A stretch of DNA of 64,000 nt from CAZWDO01 sp964632485 [NCBI: uncultured bacterium] (GTDB taxonomy: Bacteria > JAGOEH01), in the NCBI GenBank assembly GCA_964632485.1, contig CAZWDO010000001.1, positions 177,533-241,532 of the forward strand, given 5' to 3'. The notes under the pieces were generated by a model that searched no databases, was not told where the DNA came from, and worked only from the letters and a program-made list of their open reading frames with translations. This document shows, in pieces, positions 35,363 to 43,514 of the stretch. The translations under genes were made by a program, and so were the position numbers. The first letter of the stretch is position 1. Each line of letters opens with the position of its first letter.

Positions 35363-37606
35363 TCAGTTCCTCGAAAGATGGTATGTTACAAATCTATCCA
35401 GAGACTTAATAGCAGAACGGATATCAGTATAGACCGGCAATCCATTGTCTTCCAGAATAGAGATAAAATCCTGGTAATAGCGGCCGGCATTAACTGAAAT
35501 AACCATGGGTTTCGGATATTTCCGGCCTAATTGAACCAACCGGTTTGCCAACCCGCTGGGATCATTACATGTATCCGGAGTTGTTTTCAGGGTAATGGTG
35601 TGAGGAACCACAGCCACAAAAACACAGTCAACATTGGGATCCCGAAGCACAGCTTCCACAAAATCGGCATACATCTCATCATCGGCCATGGGGGTGATAT
35701 CCAGAAAAGCCGTTGACGTGTCGACCAGACCGTGTCTATTGATCGTGTGAAGTTTATTAAGAGTATCGACTGAAAGTTTAGCTTGTTTTAACCGTTTCAA
35801 TTCATCCGCGCCGACCGTGGATTCAAATCCGGCATTAACGACTCCGGCTACCCGATTTCCAGATGGCTGACGATGGGCCAGAAGCGAGAAAATTTTGACG
35901 TAATCATAGTGGTCTTCAATATTTTCCGCTAAAATCAGCCCAGCCTGCTGGCAAGTCGCTTTAAAAACATCATAGCTGCCGGACATAGAAGCGGTATGAG
36001 AGGCAGCCGCGCGCGCCCCGGCCTCTGTCCGACCCGATTTATACACAATGAGCGGTTTCGCCAGGCGGCATCCCAACTCAAAAAATCGACGACCTTCACC
36101 CGGGTCAAAACCTTCTACATATAAAGAGATGACGTCAATGTCGTCTTCATGATTAAAATATTCGATCAAATCGGTAATTTTAACATCATATTTATTACCA
36201 AAACTGACGATGGATTTAAAGGCCCGGGCATGTTGTAAACGATCGATTTCAGTGACGGCCAGAGCGCCACTTTGAGTCAGCAACACCGTATTGCTAAAAT
36301 CATTATATTTGATTTCGAGGCGTTTTTCTTCGATAAACAATGTATTTAAGCCCGGCTGGGATTCCCCGGGGGCATAAAACACACCCATGCAATTAGGTCC
36401 AATAACACGAACACCCTTAGGTACGGTCTGGTTCAACTCTTGCTCAAATTCACTATACCGAATATTTGCGGGAATCCCCGAAATCAGGATCACCGCGAGT
36501 GTCGAAGAACTGCCCAATTCCTTAAAAAAATCCAATGTGTATTGAGCGGGAGCGGTATATACAACGAGGTCGAAAGCGGCTGGAACCTCTGCCAGCGAAT
36601 GGTATAGCGGATAAATCTTGTCATCAAATTGGATCGTACCGCCTTTAACATTAACAAAATAGATATCGTCCCGCTTCAAATCATGTTGCAATTGAGCAAT
36701 TTCACGGCCCAGACTATATTTGTTCGCATCGGCGGATACTCCGACAATAACAATTCCACGCGGATGGAAAAAGCGATCCAGATTCACTTCATTGACACAA
36801 GGCATGATTGCCTGTTTGCCGCGCTCAAACGAAATTTGCGCAAAACCGTCGATAGCTACAAAACGATTATCTTTAGTAAAAACAAACGGATTGATATCTA
36901 AAGCTTTAAAGATGAAATCCGGCCGCTCAGGCGCTATAAAAGAATACTGAAAAGCCAGACGACTCAGCAGATAGGCTGCCTGCGCCAGGCGTTTCAAATA
37001 TTCGGGGCGGCCGATATCTATAAATTTCTGTTTGATTTTCAGAGTATCAACCATTCGCTCCGCTTCCTCCAACTCTAAAGGCGGAAGAAACAAATTAGCG
37101 GGATCGTAATTCAGGGCGAAAAATTCCGCGTCATCCCCCCCTTTGCTTAAAGTAAGAACGGGCCCAAAAGCAGAATCCTCCTTGAATCCTATCAGAGTTT
37201 CATACCCGATTGATTGAGTATGCGGTAAATACTCTACCAGCAAAAAACCATAAATATCCGGTTGCCGATCTCTCGGGAAAAAAGAGAGAACCTCATTACG
37301 CATCCGCTGCACAACATATTGGATGAACATTAATTCCAGATTATCGACGATCTTAACTCCGCCGACTTTTTGCTTGTGAGCGATATCGGCCGATATGATT
37401 TTCAACACAATTTTCCTGCCGAAACCTTGTAATAGTTCCTCAGTTATTTCCGTTTCATCCTTAATATAAATAAATTTGGGAACTTCCAGCCCAATCGCTT
37501 CCAAAAGCTGATACACTTCAAACTCATACAAATTTTCACGATCTTCGTTTTTAGCGCTCAATACAATTTGATGAAGCTTTCTTTGGATTTGAGAATTAAA
37601 GAGCAT
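35363..37606 (-). CDS. ADP-forming acetate/acyl--CoA ligase family protein, beta-alpha domain order
   Basis: The 747-residue protein starts with an ATP-grasp domain (EVYQLLEAIGLEVPKFIY, IVLKIISADIAHKQKVGGVK). A CoA-binding domain follows (FHPRGIVIVGVSADANKYSL, RVIGPNCMGVFYAP), then succinyl-CoA-ligase-like domains with the phosphohistidine loop AAASHTASMSGSYDVF. The enzymes of this superfamily interconvert acyl-CoA, ADP and Pi with acid, CoA and ATP. Usual fused forms have the CoA domain first; here the ATP-grasp comes first. Substrate is not predictable. AGAGGAG precedes the ATG, about 100 bases after a good promoter. Confidence 0.85.
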   Translation of the reverse strand: MLFNSQIQRKLHQIVLSAKNEDRENLYEFEVYQLLEAIGLEVPKFIYIKDETEITEELLQGFGRKIVLKIISADIAHKQKVGGVKIVDNLELMFIQYVVQRMRNEVLSFFPRDRQPDIYGFLLVEYLPHTQSIGYETLIGFKEDSAFGPVLTLSKGGDDAEFFALNYDPANLFLPPLELEEAERMVDTLKIKQKFIDIGRPEYLKRLAQAAYLLSRLAFQYSFIAPERPDFIFKALDINPFVFTKDNRFVAIDGFAQISFERGKQAIMPCVNEVNLDRFFHPRGIVIVGVSADANKYSLGREIAQLQHDLKRDDIYFVNVKGGTIQFDDKIYPLYHSLAEVPAAFDLVVYTAPAQYTLDFFKELGSSSTLAVILISGIPANIRYSEFEQELNQTVPKGVRVIGPNCMGVFYAPGESQPGLNTLFIEEKRLEIKYNDFSNTVLLTQSGALAVTEIDRLQHARAFKSIVSFGNKYDVKITDLIEYFNHEDDIDVISLYVEGFDPGEGRRFFELGCRLAKPLIVYKSGRTEAGARAAASHTASMSGSYDVFKATCQQAGLILAENIEDHYDYVKIFSLLAHRQPSGNRVAGVVNAGFESTVGADELKRLKQAKLSVDTLNKLHTINRHGLVDTSTAFLDITPMADDEMYADFVEAVLRDPNVDCVFVAVVPHTITLKTTPDTCNDPSGLANRLVQLGRKYPKPMVISVNAGRYYQDFISILEDNGLPVYTDIRSAIKSLDRFVTYHLSRN

Positions 37607-37713
37607 ACAATCTCCTCTTGTTATAAACTAGTCGAATTCATAGATAAAAGGCAATTCTTCAAAAATAACCGCTCGCGGCGTTAGCTATCTCCGGTTTTTT
37701 TATCCATTATCTC

Positions 37714-37742
37714 ATAATAATCATAAGAAAAGCTATTGTCAA
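37714..37742 (-). promoter_or_regulatory. Sigma70-type promoter of the acyl-CoA ligase gene
   Basis: Minus strand TTGACA (37742-37737), 17-base spacer, TATTAT (37719-37714). The expected start is near 37707, about 100 bases before the ATG at 37606. It stands back to back with the HU promoter. Confidence 0.65.
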
Positions 37743-37799
37743 TAAGATTTTTAGTGTATTTGCAATTTCCCATTTTTTTGCAAAAAATGATAAAAGAGC

Positions 37800-37828
37800 T
37801 TGACATTTAATATTTTTTATGTTATATA
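37800..37828 (+). promoter_or_regulatory. Sigma70-type promoter of the HU gene
   Basis: TTGACA (37800-37805), 17-base spacer, TATATA (37823-37828). The expected start near 37835 gives a leader of about 48 bases. A strong ribosome site AGAGGAGG (37866-37873) precedes the HU ATG, consistent with high expression. Confidence 0.75.
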
Positions 37829-37882
37829 TTAAGTCCGCTTTCGCTTGAAACATTCACCAGTCAATAGAGGAGGAATAACGAT

Positions 37883-38173
37883 ATGACAAAAGCGGATCTT
37901 GTACGGATAGTTTCCGAAAAGACCGGTATGACCCGCAATGAAGTGTCGATGATTGTTGACACTTTAATTGAGTCGATTAAAAAATCAGTTATTCAAGACG
38001 AACGGATAGAAATCCGCGGTTTTGGTAACTTTTATCTTCGTCACAAAAAAGCTCGAAAGGCACGGAATCCACGCACTCGGGAAGAAGTGCCGATTCCAGC
38101 CCGCATCGTGCCGGAATTCAAGATTTCCCGTGTGTTCCGCACAGAAGTCGATGAAATCCATAATAATAAATAA
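37883..38173 (+). CDS. HU/IHF-family DNA-binding protein
   Basis: The 96-residue nucleoid protein matches the family over its whole length: MTKADLVRIVSEKTGMTRNE, RIEIRGFGNFYLRHKKARKA and RNPRTREEVPIPARIVPEF. The RNPRT sequence in the DNA-binding beta arm includes the intercalating proline. It binds DNA as a dimer. The stop is directly followed by the ribosome site of a tiny basic gene, making a two-gene transcript. Confidence 0.96.
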   Translation: MTKADLVRIVSEKTGMTRNEVSMIVDTLIESIKKSVIQDERIEIRGFGNFYLRHKKARKARNPRTREEVPIPARIVPEFKISRVFRTEVDEIHNNK

Positions 38174-38184
38174 GGAGGATTACC

Positions 38185-38280
38185 TTGCCTTGTGGACGAA
38201 AGCGTAAACGCAAAAAAATTGCGACGCATAAGCGTAAAAAAAGATTAAGGAAAAATCGACATAAAAAGAAAAATCGGTAA
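38185..38280 (+). CDS. 31-residue AURKAIP1/COX24-domain (bS22-like) basic protein
   Basis: A TTG start at 38185 stands four bases after AAGGAGGAT and opens a 31-codon frame: MPCGRKRKRKKIATHKRKKR then LRKNRHKKKNR. This is the short COX24_C pattern (MPSGKKRKRHKxATHKRKKR) seen behind or near housekeeping genes in FCB bacteria, related to mitochondrial mS38 and mycobacterial bS22. About two thirds of the residues are Lys, Arg or His, fitting rRNA binding in the small subunit. It is easily missed because of its size and TTG start. Confidence 0.82.
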   Translation: MPCGRKRKRKKIATHKRKKRLRKNRHKKKNR

Positions 38281-38289
38281 ATGGAATTA

Positions 38290-38341
38290 AATCCTCCTGG
38301 CAGCCTGCCGGGAGGATTATTAATCCATTCACCTTTTTTTT
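38290..38341 (+). terminator. Probable terminator after the HU/COX24 pair
   Basis: A 13-bp stem (left 38290-38302, loop GCC, right 38306-38318, one G-T pair) starts nine bases after the stop. An eight-T run follows at 38334-38341, about 15 bases after the stem, which is farther than usual, so termination may be partial. Confidence 0.55.
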
Positions 38342-38352
38342 ATTAGTATTCA

Positions 38353-40320
38353 GTGTTCCTAAAAAAACTATTTAAATATATTCATTTATATGGGTTGATA
38401 ATAATACCATTTCTACCACCCGTTGAGCCACAATCTACAGTTACATTGTTTAATCAAGATTATCAGATTGTAAAGTACGAAGATAAATTATTAGTGGCAT
38501 TGGGAGAAAACGGCCGAATAGAAACCCAACGTTATCCGATTATTTTTCATGCTGCCTATGCGCAACTTTTCCCCCATGCTCATATTGCGTTACTAAATCA
38601 TCTCGTTCGATATCGCGCTATTCTTGAGGATTCTGTCCAAAATCCATATACCCATGTGTTCCAAAATGTTATCGAGCTGATGGAAGACACGTCAGTCATT
38701 GGGAAAGCTGCTCTGTGGCAAGCTGTGGAGCAGTTGTCTGAACGTTATAATGAAGCATTGCTCATCCCTCTTACACCGGAACGGGATATTTTTTTTGGGG
38801 AGATTAATCGCCTAATTACACAAAAAAATGGCATTTCTGACAATTTTCCACTTTTCCTATCGACCTATACCGAATTATTGCTCAACCAAACCATGGAAGA
38901 ATTTGCCCTGGCTTTCCGCTTGATTGATGAGGAATTCCCGCTATTTACACGCCGTAGTGAACTATTGAGATTCTACAATTTATTTCAGAGAATTCAGCAA
39001 AGAAATCTGCCTCTGAGCGAATTAAGCGATGAACTTGTCGAAATCCGCCAGAAAATCCAACCATTTTACTTCAACCTGCTGAATTTTCAGCATCGATACT
39101 ATCAAAATCGTCTAGGTTGGTATCGTTTGACTAAAAATTTTTTTTTCTACCAATGTCCATTTCTAACTCAACCCTTTGAATTAAGAAGCTTGGTTGAGAG
39201 CTATCATTATGCTGATTTTATTAAAACTTCCATTATCATTAAGAAATATTTGGATGCCACAATCATTCAATTTTCTCTGGTTATACTTTTATTAATATGG
39301 GCGCTCCTGATCGGCATCCTTTTTTTCCGTCATTCCGTTAAAAAAAGGTGGATGCAAATAGTCATGGCCGGCTGGGGATTTTTAGCAATTTTCATTATGG
39401 CCCACATTGCCTGGTTTCATTTTACAACTCGATCACTCCTTAACGAGGAGAAAAACTCCTTTCAATGGCGTGAGAAGATAGAGCAACAATTAAAATTTCA
39501 AAGTAGTTGGCGGGATTCAACCTTTATATCACCCACTCATATTCTTGACAGCATCAATCAACTTAATCTATTAGTGTTGGGCAAGGGTGGGGAAACGCAT
39601 CGCGATAAAAAGACCGGTCGCACTTTAGGAACCGAACTAACTGATGTGATTATGGCGATCCAAATCGATTTTAACCAGCATCATATTAATTTCATATCGA
39701 TCCCTCGGGATTTGTTATATCAGGAACAAAAGATTAACACGCTTTATCATCGACTGGGACCTCGCAAGACCCAGCAAATCATCCGAAAAATTACGGATAT
39801 CCCCCTGAGCAACTATGCGGTTTTCGATTTTGAGATATTCAAGGATATCATCGATTTAATTGATGGGCTGACCATTAACAATTCCCATGACATTAATGAC
39901 AACCAATGGTTTCAATTGCCCATGGGCACATACCATTTAAACGGCCAACAATGTTTAAAATATGTTCGCAGCCGGAGAAACAGCTCCGATTTTGCCCGCG
40001 CGTACCGACAGCAACAAGTTATGATGGAATTATTGAAAAAAGTGCAAAACCCACAAGAATTAAAAAAATTACTCTATAAAAAATTCTATTCGCTGGCGCT
40101 GCTTTATCAAAAAGTGGAAACTGACCTGGATATGAATATTTTGACCAGCCTGCTACAAAAGGATTTCACTCAATTCACTTTCAGACAAATTGTTTTATCT
40201 TCGCAAAACTGTTTAATACCCAATGAAGATTTTATTACAGGTTATTATCTGAAACCCAAAGATGATACCTGGGAATCAATTCAACGCTACATCCGCTTTA
40301 AAATCCATTACAACAATTAA
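38353..40320 (+). CDS. LytR-CpsA-Psr (LCP) family protein with large N-terminal domain
   Basis: The 655-residue protein starts at a GTG without a good ribosome site, so the start is uncertain. A signal-like segment (about 4-24) and an unrecognised helical domain of roughly 280 residues come first. Two membrane helices follow (about 298-322 and 332-355). The LCP domain comes last: TDVIMAIQIDFNQHHINFIS, IPRDLLYQ, GPRKTQQIIRKITDIPLSNY and LKYVRSRRNSSDFARAYRQQ. LCP enzymes transfer lipid-linked glycans onto peptidoglycan or other acceptors outside the membrane. The N-terminal extension is unusual for the family. Confidence 0.83.
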   Translation: MFLKKLFKYIHLYGLIIIPFLPPVEPQSTVTLFNQDYQIVKYEDKLLVALGENGRIETQRYPIIFHAAYAQLFPHAHIALLNHLVRYRAILEDSVQNPYTHVFQNVIELMEDTSVIGKAALWQAVEQLSERYNEALLIPLTPERDIFFGEINRLITQKNGISDNFPLFLSTYTELLLNQTMEEFALAFRLIDEEFPLFTRRSELLRFYNLFQRIQQRNLPLSELSDELVEIRQKIQPFYFNLLNFQHRYYQNRLGWYRLTKNFFFYQCPFLTQPFELRSLVESYHYADFIKTSIIIKKYLDATIIQFSLVILLLIWALLIGILFFRHSVKKRWMQIVMAGWGFLAIFIMAHIAWFHFTTRSLLNEEKNSFQWREKIEQQLKFQSSWRDSTFISPTHILDSINQLNLLVLGKGGETHRDKKTGRTLGTELTDVIMAIQIDFNQHHINFISIPRDLLYQEQKINTLYHRLGPRKTQQIIRKITDIPLSNYAVFDFEIFKDIIDLIDGLTINNSHDINDNQWFQLPMGTYHLNGQQCLKYVRSRRNSSDFARAYRQQQVMMELLKKVQNPQELKKLLYKKFYSLALLYQKVETDLDMNILTSLLQKDFTQFTFRQIVLSSQNCLIPNEDFITGYYLKPKDDTWESIQRYIRFKIHYNN

Positions 40321-40425
40321 AGCCGGAAACCGCTTATTTATTTCGGACCGGAACCGTTCCATTAGACCACTTCCCAGTTTACGGGCGCTTATAATATTAT
40401 AGATTTGGATGGGGATGGTGAATTG

Positions 40426-41484
40426 TTAATTCAACAAGCGCTTGAGATTTTCAAGTAAATGATCGTCCATGCGGACTTTGGTGGAAAGGACAAATGATTG
40501 GAGAGCTTGATTTTTATCAAGGCGCTGCAATTGGCTTTCAATTTGGTCCTGCCAATCCTTTTCATTAGAACTTATTGCCTTTTTAAATTCGGCCATTGCC
40601 TTTTTTATAGAGGCTTTTACGGTTAAAAGATACGCGTAGTTCAAATGCGCGAGGCTATTTTTCGGGTCCATCTCAAAAATCCGTTTAAACTCCTGCTCAG
40701 CCGCATCCCATAAATCCATGCGTCCATAGCAAACAGCCAAATTATTCCGAGCATCTGTCAGGTAAGGATCAATTTCGATCGCCTTGCGATAATGGTCAAC
40801 AGCTATCTTCAACTGTTCTCGCTCATGGTAAAAGCAACCCAGATTAAAAAATGCATCACTAAAAAAAGGATTGTAGTTGATGGCTTTTTCATAATGCCGG
40901 ACTGCCAGTTCATCGCGTTTCAGGTCATCATAGACAATCGCCAGATTGAAATGAGCATCGATATAGCGTTTATTCAGGACCAAAACCTTCTCATAGGCGT
41001 CAATGGCCTCCTGCAGTTGATGATGTAATTGATAAATAAGGCCGCAGGTATAATGGTGCATTATATTCTGTTCAAGATTAGGAATCACGCTGCGTAGAGC
41101 GATTGACAGATCAGGCTGGTCATAGATAAGCAAATTAATAACATAGATAGTCCAAAAAAATTCGGGCGCAAAGCTCAACGAATTTCTAAAATAAAGGACT
41201 TTATCATCAAAGGCTTCACTAAGGATGCCCAACATCAGCATATTGACTTCATTTTCCTCGGATTTCAACTGTTCCAAATAATCCTGATAATACTTGGAAT
41301 GAGTTTGCGATTGATCCTTGAGAATCTCCCAATATAAGATATGCGCTGGTACAAAACGGGGATAGAACATAAGGGAGTTTCGCAAGGATCGGCATGCTGC
41401 ATCAATTTTACCCTCTTTGATAAGTAGCCAGGCTTTTTGGAAACTTAGACGAGATTTTTCACGATTTAGTTGGTTGATTCTCAT
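40426..41484 (-). CDS. Tetratricopeptide-repeat protein
   Basis: The 352-residue soluble protein carries at least five TPR units between about residues 145 and 305, for example AYEKVLVLNKRYIDAHFNLA, HYEKAINYNPFFSDAFFNLG and HYRKAIEIDPYLTDARNNLA. There is no signal peptide, so it is a cytoplasmic scaffold. AAGAGG precedes the ATG. It points toward the LCP gene and ends about 100 bases from it. Specific function unknown. Confidence 0.85.
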   Translation of the reverse strand: MRINQLNREKSRLSFQKAWLLIKEGKIDAACRSLRNSLMFYPRFVPAHILYWEILKDQSQTHSKYYQDYLEQLKSEENEVNMLMLGILSEAFDDKVLYFRNSLSFAPEFFWTIYVINLLIYDQPDLSIALRSVIPNLEQNIMHHYTCGLIYQLHHQLQEAIDAYEKVLVLNKRYIDAHFNLAIVYDDLKRDELAVRHYEKAINYNPFFSDAFFNLGCFYHEREQLKIAVDHYRKAIEIDPYLTDARNNLAVCYGRMDLWDAAEQEFKRIFEMDPKNSLAHLNYAYLLTVKASIKKAMAEFKKAISSNEKDWQDQIESQLQRLDKNQALQSFVLSTKVRMDDHLLENLKRLLN

Positions 41485-41518
41485 ATTAAACCTCTTGGTT
41501 TAGAATACGGGGTTAAAC

Positions 41519-41557
41519 AAAAAGAGCCGGATATCACCAATTGAAATCCGGCTTTTT
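41519..41557 (-). terminator. Intrinsic terminator after the secreted TPR gene
   Basis: GCCGGAT (41526-41532) pairs with ATCCGGC (41546-41552). On the minus strand the stem is followed by TCTTTTT, and the plus strand also has a T run after it (41553-41557), so it may work both ways. It lies 14 bases downstream of the stop at 41571. Confidence 0.75.
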
Positions 41558-41570
41558 CATTCATTGCAAT

Positions 41571-42359
41571 TTATTTTTCTTTTTTGATCTTTTCAATCCA
41601 CTGGCGGGCGCCCGGAGTATTCATTTTGGCCAACCCCTCAAATACAACGAGAGCGTCACTTTTTTTGCCAAGTTTGTATAAGGCTTCTCCATAATAAAGT
41701 GAACTGTATTTATTTCGACTGTTCTTTTCATCATCCTTATATGTGCTGACGACTTTATCATATTGCTGGGTTTCCAGATAGCTGCGAAGCATCATTTCAT
41801 AAACCTTATCTTTTTTAGAAGTCGGCAACTTCATCGCCATTACTTTTTGATAATCTTTAATGGCCTGGCCATAATCCTGGCCGTAGTAAGCGGCATTCGC
41901 CATGGAAAGTACCGGTTTATAATCATTAGTATCTAAAACAGCCGCTTTTTTAAAGGCATCATAAGCCTTGTCGAACTGCCGTTTTTCCTGATAGATATTA
42001 CCCAGAAGGTTCAGAGCCTTATCATACTGCGGATTGGACTGAACCGCATCATTCGCAGCATAAAGGGCCTTGTCCAATAGATTGAGCTTTTTATAGGTCA
42101 AAGCCAACCCATATAATACCTTAAAATTCCCGGGGACCTTTTCATTTGCAGTCTGATACTGTTTCAACGCATTCTCAAAATCATTGCCTCGATAAAAATC
42201 ATTGGCTTTGCTGTAGGCTTCAGCGGCGGACAAATCGCCTTTAAATGTCGGATCATCGACCTGTCTCTGAGTCTGCTTCTGTTGAGCAAATAGTGATCCT
42301 GTCAACAGAACAACCATCGCGAGTATGGTTAAGCGTTTCAAAAACTGATGCCGTTTCAT
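41571..42359 (-). CDS. Secreted tetratricopeptide-repeat protein
   Basis: The 262-residue protein has a signal peptide (MKRHQFLKRLTILAMVVLLT, cut after SLFA) and then TPR units from about residue 45: AYSKANDFYRGNDFENALKQ, LDKALYAANDAVQSNPQYDK and FDKAYDAFKKAAVLDTNDYK. It is predicted periplasmic. GGAGG precedes the ATG. It is followed by a terminator, so it is a single-gene unit. No partner is evident. Confidence 0.85.
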   Translation of the reverse strand: MKRHQFLKRLTILAMVVLLTGSLFAQQKQTQRQVDDPTFKGDLSAAEAYSKANDFYRGNDFENALKQYQTANEKVPGNFKVLYGLALTYKKLNLLDKALYAANDAVQSNPQYDKALNLLGNIYQEKRQFDKAYDAFKKAAVLDTNDYKPVLSMANAAYYGQDYGQAIKDYQKVMAMKLPTSKKDKVYEMMLRSYLETQQYDKVVSTYKDDEKNSRNKYSSLYYGEALYKLGKKSDALVVFEGLAKMNTPGARQWIEKIKKEK

Positions 42360-42440
42360 GAGTTCCTCCTCTATTAGGGTTAAGTTAGTATTTCAATTAC
42401 TAGTATAGCACATTCTATACCATAAATTATATCTCCTATA

Positions 42441-42469
42441 ATTAAAACAAAAAAAACCGATTTTGTCAA
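42441..42469 (-). promoter_or_regulatory. Possible promoter of the secreted TPR gene
   Basis: Minus strand TTGACA (42469-42464), 17 bases, TTTAAT (42446-42441; second base differs from consensus). The -35 box lies in the loop of the terminator of the preceding gene. The downstream leader contains GTATAG-N6-CTATAC, a possible operator. Confidence 0.4.
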
Positions 42470-42485
42470 GTCAAAAATCAGTTTT
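42449..42485 (-). terminator. Intrinsic terminator overlapping the end of the P-loop gene
   Basis: On the minus strand AAAACTGATTTT (42485-42474) pairs with AAAATCGGTTTT (42464-42453) with one G-U pair, followed by a T run to 42449. The first arm encodes the last residues (KTDF) of the P-loop protein and its stop codon lies in the loop side, so coding and terminator sequence are shared. Confidence 0.7.
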
Positions 42486-43514
42486 TAGCAAAAAATCATC
42501 GATTTTTTCACGGGCTACATCAAAGACTGGAATAGCCAGTCGCTGTCGGATAAAACCTACAAGCTCTTTCGCATTAATGAATTGACTATGAAAGACTGCA
42601 TGTTTCTGCTGAGGAAAAAAGGGATTGAGAGTTACGGCTTGTAACCGGGAACTTTTCAAACTTTCTACAAAGAGTTGATTTGAACGTCCTATCCAGGTAG
42701 ATATTTGTCGAAAATTTCCATCTGCAATCAGGTAAAAGGGATGTCGGACAACCAGATGTAACATATTGTCCGGATTTATTTTCTCTAAAAATTCAATCAA
42801 AATCCGGGTTAAAACAAGTTTCGGCCAATACAACACAGTGTGTTCATCCGCAAAAACACGATACTGATCCAGCATCATCCGATTAAGAAACGGTTCATCT
42901 TCATTAAATGCAACCCATAAAATTCCATTGCGGTAAATTCCGGCACGGGGGTTCTTGTCGCAAAATAAAGACGTTTGTCTAATATTCTGAAAAATTTGGA
43001 GCAGACTCATCAACTCGTCAGTCAATGTGGCAGGATCGGTATGGCGGGCTGCTCCAGTCGCTAAGAACCAATCATCGCATACAGATAACGGGAGTATTCG
43101 GTTGAGCGCTCCATCCAGCAATACAGTAGTGACTGGCAAAGTTTCAACCGCGTTGATAACTTCAATAGCGCCGCGCAGGGAGGAAGGACCGGCGAGGAGC
43201 AGTTCCCCCCGGGATTCGATTTTTACCACGCTCAATGCGCCCAAAGGGGTAGAAAGAGCGAGGGGAAAAATCCGGGTAAAACGGGCAGTGGTTTTCTGCA
43301 AACACATCTCGGCTGTTACTGCATAATCCCCGGGATAGACCTCGATTCGCGGTTTGGGAAGCAGGGTAAGGTTATCGAACGGTTCTCCATCCAGTCCGAT
43401 CGATGTTAATAGCGCCGAATTTTCGCCCAATTCCCGCAACCGCTGATGGACATGATTGAGAGTGGTGGTTTTTCCGGTATTTTTCGCTGTTCCGGCGAAT
43501 CCAAGGGTTCTCAA
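42471..43514 (-). CDS. P-loop NTPase of the B12-mutase module (putative reactivase or cofactor chaperone)
   Basis: The 347-residue protein has a Walker A loop at residues 8-16, GTAKNTGKTT, and a possible Walker B aspartate in TTVLLDGALN. The K-N-T-G-K-T loop resembles SIMIBI-type NTPases, the class that includes the B12 chaperone MeaB, though overall similarity is not clear. The start is TTG, overlapping the mutase stop as TTGA. No start further downstream would keep Walker A. Given its coupling to a cobalamin enzyme, I infer an ATP- or GTP-driven reactivase or loading factor. It is not the actin-fold MutL type used by glutamate mutase. Confidence 0.65.
   Translation of the reverse strand: MRTLGFAGTAKNTGKTTTLNHVHQRLRELGENSALLTSIGLDGEPFDNLTLLPKPRIEVYPGDYAVTAEMCLQKTTARFTRIFPLALSTPLGALSVVKIESRGELLLAGPSSLRGAIEVINAVETLPVTTVLLDGALNRILPLSVCDDWFLATGAARHTDPATLTDELMSLLQIFQNIRQTSLFCDKNPRAGIYRNGILWVAFNEDEPFLNRMMLDQYRVFADEHTVLYWPKLVLTRILIEFLEKINPDNMLHLVVRHPFYLIADGNFRQISTWIGRSNQLFVESLKSSRLQAVTLNPFFPQQKHAVFHSQFINAKELVGFIRQRLAIPVFDVAREKIDDFLLKTDF

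Noticed and set aside
40363-40458. Plus-strand frame fragment reading AYNIIDLDGDGELLIQQALE, like a dockerin or VCBS calcium loop, suggesting a decayed gene
   Set aside because: It follows an in-frame TAG, has no start, and its second half is antisense to the TPR gene; short enough to be coincidence.
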